Assembly: GCA_900539865.1 (NCBI GenBank)
Contig: UQDS01000005.1
Coordinates: forward strand, 1 to 64,000
From: an uncultured Mollicutes bacterium
GTDB lineage: Bacteria; Bacillota_I; Bacilli_A; RFN20; CAG-288
DNA: 64,000 nt
Direction: 5' to 3'
Shown here: piece by piece, positions 1 to 7,712 of the stretch
Numbering within the stretch: position 1 is the first letter of the stretch
Layout of the letters: the number at the start of each line of letters is the position of its first letter
The notes under the pieces: model-generated
Seen by the model: the letters and a program-made list of their open reading frames with translations, nothing else
What the model was told of the DNA's origin: nothing
Database searches by the model: none
Translations under genes and position numbers: made by a program

Positions 1-1926
1 ACCACGGATAGAGGTGAGAGGAGTGTAACCAAAGTTAGCGACAGAGGTGTCTTTATTTAATTCATCGATTGTCTTGAAATTGACTGGTGCGACAGATAAT
101 CTCTTCGTGGCAGTTTCTTCACCAACAGTGGCAGTGACATCCACTTCACCTTCTTTTAAGAATGTGACAAGACCGGTTTCAGAAACGGTTGCGATTGTAT
201 CATCGGAAGATTTCCAAGCTGCACCATCTTTTGAAGCGGTGAGTTGTATAGTTTCGCCAGGGGCAGAAATAGAGTCAGTATCGGATGTGATACTCAATTT
301 TTTGTTGACAGTGATATCAAATGTGGCGGTGAGAACCTGTTCGTTGAGAATATATTCGACAGTGAAAGTATGGACACCAGCAGTAGTTAAAGTGTAATCG
401 CCAGTGATAACTTCGCTGTCAAGTTTGACAGTATAGCCACCCGCGTTGATGATCTGAGAAGATTCAACACCGTTCTTATTTGTCTTCAAAGTGACAACTA
501 AACCTTCGAGATTGAGAGTTTCACCTTCTAAGTATGTATTTTTGGTTGGACCGGAGACAGTCAAAGTGTTTGTGATGACATCGTTTACGGTGATAACAAA
601 CTGATGATCGTAAACTTTGCTGTCGAAGGTGTATTCCACAGACAAGGTTTGTTGACCAACAACAGTTAATTTATCACCATTCTTGATGATTTCTTCACCA
701 TTCTTTACGACATATTCGGTGTCAGTGAGAGCTTTGGCATCTTCATTTCCGTTTGTGATGGTGACAAAGGAAACGGTCATGTCAGAAAGATCAAGTGTAT
801 CGCCGAAGTTATAAACTGTTTTTGTCGGATCCTTAACATCAAAACGGTAAGAGATGACATCTTTGACAGTGACAGTGAATTCTTGAGTGTAAACTTGATC
901 AAGTTCATAAGAAACGGTGAAGGTGATGGATCCACTGGTCTTTAATTCATAATTGTCGGTGACAATTTCATCGCCATTTTTAATCGTGTACTGTCCTTTT
1001 GTAAGTTCAGATCTGCTTTCTTTCCCGTTCGTGGTGGTAATGAATTCAACCTTCATACCAGAAAGATCAAGAATATCGCCATAAGAATATTCTGATTTAG
1101 TCGGATTGGTGAGCTCTAAACGATGGGTGATGACATCTTTGACAACAATATCAAAAGTATCAGTGTAAGTGACCTCTTCAAAAACATATTCAACAGTGAA
1201 AGTCATTGTACCACTGGTAGTCAACTTGTAATTTTCATCTACAAGTTCACCATTGTACTTGATGACATAGTCACTTTTTTGAAGTTCGGCCGCCGCATCT
1301 GCTCCGTTTGTAGTTGTAATAAATGAAACTTTTAATCCAGTGAGATCTAAAGTTGCACCATTGTTGACTTCAGTGAGAGAAGGTCCTTTTACTTCTAAAC
1401 GATAAGAAACAACATCTTCTGCATAAACGACAAAGTCGGCAGTAACAGATGTATCCTTTAAATAAGTTACTTTAACAGTGTATTCACCTTTTGCAGTGAA
1501 AGTGTAAGAAGAATCAACTTTCTTATCTTCGATAGTTAATTCATAATCGTCAGCACTTAAAACAGTTCCTTTATCCGGAGTGCCGTTTGTAGTGGTGATT
1601 AAAGTGACAGATAATCCATCTGCAACAAAAGCTTCGCCGACCTTATAATTTGTTTTTGTTGGCGCTTTGACAACAAGTTCATAAGTGATGACATCTGGTT
1701 CGGAAGGCTGCGGTTCAGTAGGTTTTGGTTCTGTCGGTTTTTCCGTAGGCTTTTCTGTCGGCTTTTCGGTATCAGGAGTAGAAGGGGTATCCGATGGTTT
1801 GGAAGTATCACCAGTATCATCGGTATTGGGGTGGAACGGATCGGAGACATCAGAGGTAGAGCGACCGCAACCGCCGAGAATCATCAGCGATGCAAGCGCA
1901 ACTAAAGAAAGTACTTTTTTCTTCAT
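1..1926 (-). CDS. Multi-domain Ig-like repeat lipoprotein, 3' end cut by window edge
   Basis: An open frame of 642 codons starts at ATG 1924-1926 and runs off the left edge without a stop, so the C-terminus is missing. The N-terminus is a lipoprotein signal peptide (MKKKVLSLVALASLMILGGC), so the mature protein should be lipid-anchored on the outer membrane face. A Pro/Thr/Glu-rich linker with KPTE repeats follows at about residues 23-77. Five successive units of about 93 residues then begin near 1683, 1404, 1122, 852 and 573; each has a TNG turn and ends in a TVKDVI-like strand, and they resemble bacterial Ig-like (Big_3-type) folds. A Big_2-like unit (about 300-80) and the start of an OB-fold-like domain (80-1) follow. 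That last part is almost identical to the downstream paralogue. A surface adhesin or scaffold role is inference. AAAGGA lies about 16 bases before the start. Confidence 0.85.
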   Translation of the reverse strand, partial: MKKKVLSLVALASLMILGGCGRSTSDVSDPFHPNTDDTGDTSKPSDTPSTPDTEKPTEKPTEKPTEPKPTEPQPSEPDVITYELVVKAPTKTNYKVGEAFVADGLSVTLITTTNGTPDKGTVLSADDYELTIEDKKVDSSYTFTAKGEYTVKVTYLKDTSVTADFVVYAEDVVSYRLEVKGPSLTEVNNGATLDLTGLKVSFITTTNGADAAAELQKSDYVIKYNGELVDENYKLTTSGTMTFTVEYVFEEVTYTDTFDIVVKDVITHRLELTNPTKSEYSYGDILDLSGMKVEFITTTNGKESRSELTKGQYTIKNGDEIVTDNYELKTSGSITFTVSYELDQVYTQEFTVTVKDVISYRFDVKDPTKTVYNFGDTLDLSDMTVSFVTITNGNEDAKALTDTEYVVKNGEEIIKNGDKLTVVGQQTLSVEYTFDSKVYDHQFVITVNDVITNTLTVSGPTKNTYLEGETLNLEGLVVTLKTNKNGVESSQIINAGGYTVKLDSEVITGDYTLTTAGVHTFTVEYILNEQVLTATFDITVNKKLSITSDTDSISAPGETIQLTASKDGAAWKSSDDTIATVSETGLVTFLKEGEVDVTATVGEETATKRLSVAPVNFKTIDELNKDTSVANFGYTPLTSIRG

Positions 1927-1965
1927 CGTAATTACTTGGGTGTCCTTTCGTGTTTTTTTATGAAA

Positions 1966-1987
1966 GCAGCCCTCCGAAGAGGGCTGC
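1966..1987 (-). terminator. Hairpin between the two lipoprotein paralogues
   Basis: A perfect 9-bp stem, GCAGCCCTC and its complement around a CGAA loop, lies just past the stop of the upstream lipoprotein gene and 40 bases before the next start. On the transcribed strand it is followed by TTTCATAAAA rather than a long U run, so it may terminate weakly and allow read-through into the next gene. Confidence 0.55.
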
Positions 1988-2015
1988 TAATATAAAGTTA
2001 GATTATTTAGTATGA

Positions 2016-3797
2016 TTAGGCTGCTTTAGGAAGAGCGTAGACGTTGATGTTGTTTTGACCAGTAGAAGTGGATTTGTAGAAAGCAAAACGTTCTTGACCG
2101 CTTCTCGGATTGTATTGGAACAATCTTACAGAATTGCTAACTAATGTAATAACAGCAGTGGTATCTTCAGAGAAGGATACAGTTACATCACATTTAGTAG
2201 AATCGTATTCTACGTATTCATATGCTTTGTTTTTTTCGCCTTCAAAACCGAGGTAATTGCCAGAAACGCGGTTCTTAAAGGCGAATTTTCCTTCACCCTT
2301 GTCTTCGACCTCAAAGGAAACAAGGCCTTGAGTTTCAGGAGAAATGGTTCCATCTTCTGCGGGGGTGATGACAAGTCTATCGTAATAGTTGCTAGTATTA
2401 TAGGTGGAAATAGCATTGTTTTCAAATGCGAAGGTGATGATGTCGCCAGCAGCGATAGAGGTGACCTTTGTGAAGTTGGTAGAAGGCTGCGGTTCAGGTT
2501 CAGGATCGACAGTAGCTTCTTCAACGGTGATTGTGCAGGAAGCTGTGAGAGTTTCAAAAGCAGTGCTCTTAGCGGTGATAGTGGTAGTACCAGTTGTCAA
2601 CGCTTTGACTAAACCATCGGTGACAGTAGCAACTTCCTGATTTTCAGAAGTCCAGGTGACGGTCTTATCAAATTCACCAACGTTGGTGAACGGATCAAAT
2701 CCGAAATCAGTAGTTAACTGGAATTCTTCATTGACCTTCATTGTCTTTTCAACAACATCTAACTTTAAGGAAGTCGGAGTTGTGACAACAGGGTTAGCTA
2801 CAAATTCTTCAACCCAAACAGTAAGAGTGCTCTTACTGGTGTTGACACTTTCGAGCATAAAGGTAACGGTACCCCAAGTATCTAAGGTATAGGAATTACT
2901 GAGAGAGGAGTTGAGTTTGATAGAGACTGCAGTTCCTGTGATATTGAAACTATCAGCGGTAATTTTGGTGTTTTCAACTTTATAATATGTACCACAAAGG
3001 TAGTCAGTGCTTGTAGCAAGTTTTTGCATACCCTGAAGATCAAGGGTGGTAGGAGTCTTGTCGATAACGGTGTCGAACTTAGTGGTTTCCATTACTTTAG
3101 CATCAGATTTGGAATCTATTTGATAAGTGGACCAATAATGTTGGAACTTTGCTGTGACGAGGAGGTTTGTACCAACTTCGTAATTAGCAAAGAGAGCAGC
3201 GTTAATCTTGTAAGAAGCAATTGCGCCAGTTCCATCACCGATGACAACTTTGTCACCATCCTTCTGTAAGAGAGTACCACGGATAGAGGTGAGAGGAGTG
3301 TAACCAAAGTTAGCGACAGAGGTGTCTTTATTTAATTCATCGATTGTCTTGAGGTTGACCGGTTCAGAGGCTAAGGTGATGGTGGCAACTTCTTCGCCTA
3401 AAGTGGCAGTGATTGTAACATCATCAGAATCCTTTAACATGGTGACTAAACCAGTTTCAGAAACAGAAGCGAGAGCATCGTTAGAAGAGGACCAAACGAC
3501 ACCTTCTTTGTTAGCCGTGAGCTGTAAAGTAGCACCAGGGGCTAAAGTGGTTTCGGAATTTGTGATCTTTAATTCTTCAACAGTCGGTTCTTCCGTAACA
3601 GGTTCGGTCGGCTTCGGTTCGGTCGGAGTCGGTTCCGTCGGCTTTTCTGTCGGCTTTTCTGTCGGCTTTTCTGTCGGCTGTTGTTCTGTTGGCTTATCGG
3701 TTGGTTTTACCGGGGTAGATTCAGACGTCGGACCGCCGCAACCACCAAGAATCATCAAAGACGCAAGAGCAACTAATGAAAAAATACTTTTCTTCAT
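2016..3797 (-). CDS. Lipoprotein with Ig-like and OB-fold-like domains, paralogue of its neighbour
   Basis: The 593-residue product has a lipoprotein signal peptide (MKKSIFSLVALASLMILGGC) and a KPTE/EPTP-rich linker at about residues 22-70. A Big_2-like domain follows (about 75-145), containing the LVTMLKD strand. Next is a domain beginning TIDELNKDTSVANFGY that looks like an OB-fold of the type found in secreted nuclease-associated proteins, then a second Big_2-like domain (about 340-430) and a C-terminal beta-rich domain with an RSGQERFAF strand. I chose the ATG at 3797 because the signal peptide begins there; an in-frame ATG 51 bases upstream would add an unlikely N-terminal extension. No enzyme motif is visible. 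It is the downstream-truncated neighbour's paralogue and probably also sits on the cell surface. Confidence 0.8.
   Translation of the reverse strand: MKKSIFSLVALASLMILGGCGGPTSESTPVKPTDKPTEQQPTEKPTEKPTEKPTEPTPTEPKPTEPVTEEPTVEELKITNSETTLAPGATLQLTANKEGVVWSSSNDALASVSETGLVTMLKDSDDVTITATLGEEVATITLASEPVNLKTIDELNKDTSVANFGYTPLTSIRGTLLQKDGDKVVIGDGTGAIASYKINAALFANYEVGTNLLVTAKFQHYWSTYQIDSKSDAKVMETTKFDTVIDKTPTTLDLQGMQKLATSTDYLCGTYYKVENTKITADSFNITGTAVSIKLNSSLSNSYTLDTWGTVTFMLESVNTSKSTLTVWVEEFVANPVVTTPTSLKLDVVEKTMKVNEEFQLTTDFGFDPFTNVGEFDKTVTWTSENQEVATVTDGLVKALTTGTTTITAKSTAFETLTASCTITVEEATVDPEPEPQPSTNFTKVTSIAAGDIITFAFENNAISTYNTSNYYDRLVITPAEDGTISPETQGLVSFEVEDKGEGKFAFKNRVSGNYLGFEGEKNKAYEYVEYDSTKCDVTVSFSEDTTAVITLVSNSVRLFQYNPRSGQERFAFYKSTSTGQNNINVYALPKAA
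3637..3679. repeat. 12-bp tandem repeat encoding KPTE units
   Basis: Three perfect copies of GTCGGCTTTTCT (3637-3648, 3649-3660, 3661-3672) plus a partial fourth sit in the linker of the lipoprotein gene. Each unit encodes one Lys-Pro-Thr-Glu block on the minus strand, so gain or loss of a copy keeps the frame and changes only linker length. The neighbouring paralogue has a similar short array near 1735-1775. Confidence 0.8.
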
Positions 3798-3926
3798 GAA
3801 TGAAGTTTCGGGCCTTGACTCACCCAATTTTCCTTTCGTTTTTGTCAAGTTGAAGAAGTATATTAGACATTATATAGGTGTATTATAAATAAAAAATAAC
3901 AATAATTCAATGAGGATAACGATATG

Positions 3927-3965
3927 AAAAAAAGGGAGTCTCAAAATGAGACACCCTTTTTTTGA
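3927..3965. terminator. Bidirectional terminator hairpin
   Basis: GGGAGTCTCA pairs with TGAGACACCC around a short A-rich loop. A runs on the left and T runs on the right give a U tract on either strand. It lies 8 bases past the stop of the leftward lipoprotein gene at 3971 and fits as its terminator. Confidence 0.8.
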
Positions 3966-3970
3966 CATGT

Positions 3971-4855
3971 TTAACCGAGAGCGTGGATAGCGGTGAGCTT
4001 AGCTTTGATCTTTAAGGCGCTATAGGTGGTATATTCCGGAGCGTTTCCTAAAGTGACAGCTTCCATCTTCTGGCCGCCATTGGTCATGATGCAAGTTCCG
4101 TCGGTGAGTTTGCCATCACCAGCGTCAGTGGCGAAGACAAGGTCAAACTGAACTCTGCAACCATAGTTTCTGGTACCCGGGCCGGACTTATCCTTCTGAG
4201 AATAATCGAATTCATAATAAAGCATAGAGCCCTTGCCGTTGTTGATTAAGTTGGTGGTGTTGTTACCAGCGGTCATCCATCCAACGGTGAGGAAGTAATC
4301 ATCACCTTCTTTAACGATAGGAGCACCACCGATGACACAAGCGTCACCATAACCTTCTTTATCAGTAGTGTAGAAGATCTTGGAACCGATGGCGTTCTTG
4401 AAGCTCTTGATAGAGTAAGCTTTACCATCGTTCGGGAATAAGTCAGTCATGTATTTGGCATCTTCTAAAGCAGCGGCTTCCGCTAAAGTAGTGACACCGT
4501 TTTCTTCATCTAATTCCCAATAATATTCAGCGTATTTGAGACCCATTCTGAAACTGAGTTCTTCATAAGTGTCGATGGAATTGTAAATGACATTACCAGA
4601 ACCACCGGTAGTGATAGAGTCATCACCCTTGTGATGTTCAGTCTTTGTGAAATCCGGGTTCGGATCGACATAAGTGAAGGCAAGGCCTTCTTTTTCGCAC
4701 TGTTCGGCGAAGGTCAACGGAGTCTTTTCCGCTGGTGTGCAGGTAGTTCCGCCGTTTCCGCCTTCGGGGCAGTTGTTGATGTAGTAACGATCACCACAGC
4801 CAACTAATGTGAATAAGGAAGCAAGAGTTGTAAGAGTCTTTGCTGCTTTTTTCAT
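3971..4855 (-). CDS. Putative secreted lipoprotein of unknown function
   Basis: The 294-residue protein starts with a lipoprotein signal peptide ending in the lipobox LVGC (about residues 17-20). A short segment with a CPEGG...TTC pair, possibly disulfide-bonded, follows. The rest is a single globular region rich in Gly, Asp and aromatic residues, with no transmembrane segment and no catalytic signature I recognise. GGAG lies about 11 bases before the ATG. It has its own promoter with an inverted repeat between the -35 and -10 boxes and its own terminator, so it is probably monocistronic. I do not recognise the family; a substrate- or polymer-binding surface role is possible but unsupported. 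Confidence 0.75.
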   Translation of the reverse strand: MKKAAKTLTTLASLFTLVGCGDRYYINNCPEGGNGGTTCTPAEKTPLTFAEQCEKEGLAFTYVDPNPDFTKTEHHKGDDSITTGGSGNVIYNSIDTYEELSFRMGLKYAEYYWELDEENGVTTLAEAAALEDAKYMTDLFPNDGKAYSIKSFKNAIGSKIFYTTDKEGYGDACVIGGAPIVKEGDDYFLTVGWMTAGNNTTNLINNGKGSMLYYEFDYSQKDKSGPGTRNYGCRVQFDLVFATDAGDGKLTDGTCIMTNGGQKMEAVTLGNAPEYTTYSALKIKAKLTAIHALG

Positions 4856-4889
4856 TTCTAATTTTTCTCCTTTTTGAAAACAACTAAAT

Positions 4890-4918
4890 TATATACTATT
4901 TTTTAGTATTTGTGTAAA
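4890..4918 (-). promoter_or_regulatory. Promoter with operator-like palindrome
   Basis: On the minus strand TTTACA (4913-4918) and TATATA (4890-4895) are separated by 17 bases, upstream of the lipoprotein gene at 3971-4855. The spacer holds a perfect inverted repeat, ATACTA-N5-TAGTAT (4893-4909), positioned where a bound repressor would block RNA polymerase. The regulator is unknown. Confidence 0.55.
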
Positions 4919-5040
4919 CTTTTTGTAGATAAGAGGCATAAAGATACAAAAAAACATGAAAAACATAGAAAAGGCAAATAAAATTTACTCAAAATCGTTT
5001 TTTTGTGAAAAAAATGACGGAAAAAAGAGGGTTAGTAATC

Positions 5041-5622
5041 TTATTCTTTTTTCTTTTTTTGGATTGTTTTGTACTTTAATAAATAATAACCGATGGCAGC
5101 GATGGTTTTACCATCGATGATATCGTTGTTTTTTATGCGGTTGCAAAATTTTTCAAACGGTGTGAAATAACAACGTAAAAATTCATCGGCATCTAGTTTT
5201 TGCTCTGTTTTGATTAAACCAGTTGCTAAATAGATGTGCATGACTTCATCTGAGTAGCCAACGGAGGGAGAAAAGAGACCAAGCAATTCTAAATGCGTGG
5301 CTTTATAGCCTGTCTCTTCTTCAAATTCACGAGCAGCTGTAATCTTCGGAGCTTCTCCTTCCACACCTTTTCCGGCGGGAAGTTCAGTGATGATTTTATC
5401 GAAGGGATAACGATATTGATCTTCTACTAAGATTTCCCCTTTTTCATTGAAGGCTAAAATGACACTGGCATGACAGTTTCGAATGACTTCTCTTTTGGCG
5501 ATTTCACCATTTGGAAGCTGAACGTGATCCAGGTAGATATCTAAGACTTGCCCCGGGTATACTTGGGTGGACGAAACGGGAATTTCACGGATGGATTCTA
5601 ATTTTATTCTTTTGTTTCCCAC
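5041..5622 (-). CDS. NUDIX hydrolase, ADP-ribose pyrophosphatase type
   Basis: The 193-residue protein carries a complete NUDIX box at residues 84-106 (G84, E90, then R98-E-F-E-E-E-T-G-Y106), matching the GX5EX7REUXEEXGU consensus that binds the catalytic metal. The downstream SPSVGYSDE stretch (about 119-127) is typical of the ADP-ribose pyrophosphatase subfamily, which hydrolyses ADP-ribose to AMP and ribose 5-phosphate. It starts with GTG at 5622, chosen because AAAGGAG lies 7 bases upstream and no ATG is nearer. It is divergent from rdgB, another nucleotide-cleaning enzyme. Substrate assignment is by family resemblance only. Confidence 0.88.
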   Translation of the reverse strand: MGNKRIKLESIREIPVSSTQVYPGQVLDIYLDHVQLPNGEIAKREVIRNCHASVILAFNEKGEILVEDQYRYPFDKIITELPAGKGVEGEAPKITAAREFEEETGYKATHLELLGLFSPSVGYSDEVMHIYLATGLIKTEQKLDADEFLRCYFTPFEKFCNRIKNNDIIDGKTIAAIGYYLLKYKTIQKKKKE

Positions 5623-5702
5623 GGCGATTCTCCTTTCTTTGCTAAAGTATAGCGCAAAGGTAAAAGTCAGTGCAAATCATAGATTTCATAGGGGGTATGA
5701 TA

Positions 5703-5708
5703 TATAAT
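5703..5708 (+). promoter_or_regulatory. -10 box placed for a leaderless rdgB transcript
   Basis: A consensus TATAAT ends 7 bases before the rdgB ATG at 5716, so the expected start site falls on or next to the start codon. No ribosome site is well spaced; a GGGGG run ends about 20 bases upstream of the ATG. The -35 is not obvious. Confidence 0.5.
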
Positions 5709-5715
5709 TTTAGAT

Positions 5716-6318
5716 ATGAAACAAACAATAGTATTTGCGACTTCTAATCCGAATAAGGTGAAAGAAGTGAGGGAAATTTTAACACCATATCACTATGAAA
5801 TCCTCTCCTTGAATGATGTCAATTTAGAAGTTACCCATCCTGAGGATGGTGAAACTTTTTTAGATAATGCCATGATCAAAGCAAGAGAGATTTCCTCTAA
5901 GACAAATCTTCCTGTAATCAGTGATGACTCGGGATTGGTAATCGATGCCTTAGATGGTTTCCCTGGCGTTCATTCTGCCCGATTTATGGAAGGCGCTTCT
6001 TATGAAGAGAAGAACAAAAAGATTTTAGAAATGATGCAGGGGAAAGAAAACCGCAAAGCGCGCTTTGTGGCAGCTCTTGTTTATATCGATCGTGAAGCGG
6101 GTGTGGAAAAGAGCTTTTCTGGTGTCAGTGAAGGAGAGATTGCCACTTCTTTAGATGAGCATCCTCTTTCTGGTTTTGGTTATGACCCCATTTTCTATTC
6201 GTATGATTTAAAAAAGACGTTTAGTCAGTGCTCGTCAGAAGAAAAAGACCGTGTGTCTCATCGCGGAAGAGCGCTGATGGCTTTTGTGTCCTATTTGAAG
6301 GAGAATAGTGAACTATGA
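5716..6318 (+). CDS. rdgB: XTP/dITP diphosphatase (RdgB/HAM1 family)
   Basis: The 200-residue product has the HAM1/RdgB signature FATSNPNKVKEVREIL at residues 5-20, the family's nucleotide-binding start, and the conserved SDDSGLVIDAL (about 74-84), GVHSARF, SGFGYDPIF and SHRGRA segments. The family hydrolyses non-canonical purine triphosphates (XTP, dITP, ITP) to monophosphates and keeps them out of DNA. Length is normal. It overlaps the next gene by 4 bases (ATGA), so it heads a coupled array with the membrane protein, pth and mfd. The upstream region suggests a leaderless mRNA. Confidence 0.93.
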   Translation: MKQTIVFATSNPNKVKEVREILTPYHYEILSLNDVNLEVTHPEDGETFLDNAMIKAREISSKTNLPVISDDSGLVIDALDGFPGVHSARFMEGASYEEKNKKILEMMQGKENRKARFVAALVYIDREAGVEKSFSGVSEGEIATSLDEHPLSGFGYDPIFYSYDLKKTFSQCSSEEKDRVSHRGRALMAFVSYLKENSEL

Positions 6319-7154
6319 AAAGGCATTCTTTAAAAAATCGGTATAACAAATGGATCAATCATTCCCTCTTTATCGCTGGATTATGTTTATTTGGACTTAC
6401 TTTGGATCTTGTCTACGTTCAAAAATTGATTGCGGAAAACAATCAAGAACAGACGCCAAACTTTATCTTGTTTGTCTTGTTGATTGTTTTTCTCACAGGC
6501 TTTGCTTTGTCTCTCTTGTTTTATATCATTTCTATTTGTTTAAAGAGAAAGAAACAAAAAGAATTCGGCTTAAAATGGCAAGGCTTCTCTTTTGAAGAGA
6601 AAAGTCCGAGGCAGACTTTAATTCTTCCTGTTCCAAGCGCAAAAACACAAAGAAAATTATCGTTTTTCTCTTATGGTTCTTTCGCCTATATGGAACGACT
6701 TTTAGGAACGCTGTTCTTTCCTATCGCTGTCTTTCTTTTCGGTTTGGCTTTAGCGATTCCAATCATGTATTTACCCGGTGGGTTACTTCTTGCAGCATGG
6801 GCTTATTATTATCTTTTTTATCAGCCATTCCTTTTATCTCATGTGCTGACCAAAAAGGTAATAGAGTTAGTTTCTGGATTCACTTGTAAGCTCTATGATG
6901 AGGGCTTTACAATCAGCGGCATAGCAAGAGATGAAACCAGAAAAGAAGATGCGGTTTTAATTCTTTCTTTTGCAGATGCGATCATGGCAAAAGAAGATGT
7001 TGATTTCTATTATTTTGTAGCGCGTAACAACAGCGGTAAAGAATTTGCTTTCGCAATAGATAAAAAAGACTTTACGCCATCAAATCAACAATACATTCAG
7101 CAAGTGATTCGTAATATCAATGATGATTTATATCATCAGGGGAGGCTAAAGTGA
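6315..7154 (+). CDS. Membrane protein with YcxB-like C-terminal domain
   Basis: The 279-residue protein has four likely membrane segments: about 15-33, 47-74, and a longer pair around 125-170. A cytosolic C-terminal domain (about 185-270) includes the YDEGFTISG and FYYFVARNNSG strands and resembles the YcxB-like fold by layout. It overlaps rdgB by 4 bases and the pth start overlaps its stop by 4, so it is translated within a coupled operon. I do not recognise a function. Confidence 0.75.
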   Translation: MKRHSLKNRYNKWINHSLFIAGLCLFGLTLDLVYVQKLIAENNQEQTPNFILFVLLIVFLTGFALSLLFYIISICLKRKKQKEFGLKWQGFSFEEKSPRQTLILPVPSAKTQRKLSFFSYGSFAYMERLLGTLFFPIAVFLFGLALAIPIMYLPGGLLLAAWAYYYLFYQPFLLSHVLTKKVIELVSGFTCKLYDEGFTISGIARDETRKEDAVLILSFADAIMAKEDVDFYYFVARNNSGKEFAFAIDKKDFTPSNQQYIQQVIRNINDDLYHQGRLK

Positions 7155-7711
7155 AAATTGTTTTAGGCATTGGAAATATCGGTGATATTTACACAGATAC
7201 GCGTCATAACTCAGGCTTTCAAGCGATCGACCTTTTGGCCGAGGATTTTGATATGGAATTTCGAAAAAGAGATTTTAAATCATTCATCGCAAAAGGAAAA
7301 ATCTTCGGAGAAGATGTTTTGTTGATGAAACCATTAACTTATGTAAATCTTTCTGGAGAAGCTTTGATTCAAGCGAAAAACTTTTATAAAGTCGACGTGG
7401 AAGACATCATCATCTTAGTCGACGATATGGATACAGATCCGGGACATATCCGTTTGCGAGTGAAAGGCTCCGCGGGTGGACACAACGGATTAAAGAGTAT
7501 CATCTCTGTTTTGGGAGGAGATAACTTCAAGAGAATTCGCATTGGTATCGGTAAACCCAGTGTAGGTAACACTCCTGATTTTGTCCTTTCTGCTCCTAAA
7601 GATAAAGAGACTTATCAAGCTTGGAAAGACGGCATTTCTAAAGCGGCAGAAGCTTTAGAATATGCTTTGAAATATGATTTTGAAAAGGCGATGAGCAAAT
7701 ACAACAAGTGA
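7151..7711 (+). CDS. pth: Peptidyl-tRNA hydrolase
   Basis: The 186-residue product matches bacterial Pth: VLGIGNIGDIYTDTRHNSGF (residues 3-22) contains the catalytic His of the TRHN motif. MKPLTYVNLSG (about 59-69), the catalytic Asp region LVDDMD (about 89-94), GSAGGHNGLKSI (about 106-117) and RIGIGKP follow. It frees tRNA from peptidyl-tRNA that drops off the ribosome. The start is GTG, chosen for the GGGGAGG ribosome site 6 bases upstream; it overlaps the previous stop. The pth-mfd adjacency is conserved in Firmicutes. Confidence 0.95.
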   Translation: MKIVLGIGNIGDIYTDTRHNSGFQAIDLLAEDFDMEFRKRDFKSFIAKGKIFGEDVLLMKPLTYVNLSGEALIQAKNFYKVDVEDIIILVDDMDTDPGHIRLRVKGSAGGHNGLKSIISVLGGDNFKRIRIGIGKPSVGNTPDFVLSAPKDKETYQAWKDGISKAAEALEYALKYDFEKAMSKYNK

Positions 7712-7712
7712 T

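Noticed and set aside
2210..3888. Open frames on the other strand of the lipoprotein genes
   Set aside because: They overlap strong coding frames with signal peptides and lack ribosome sites; several arise from simple repeats.
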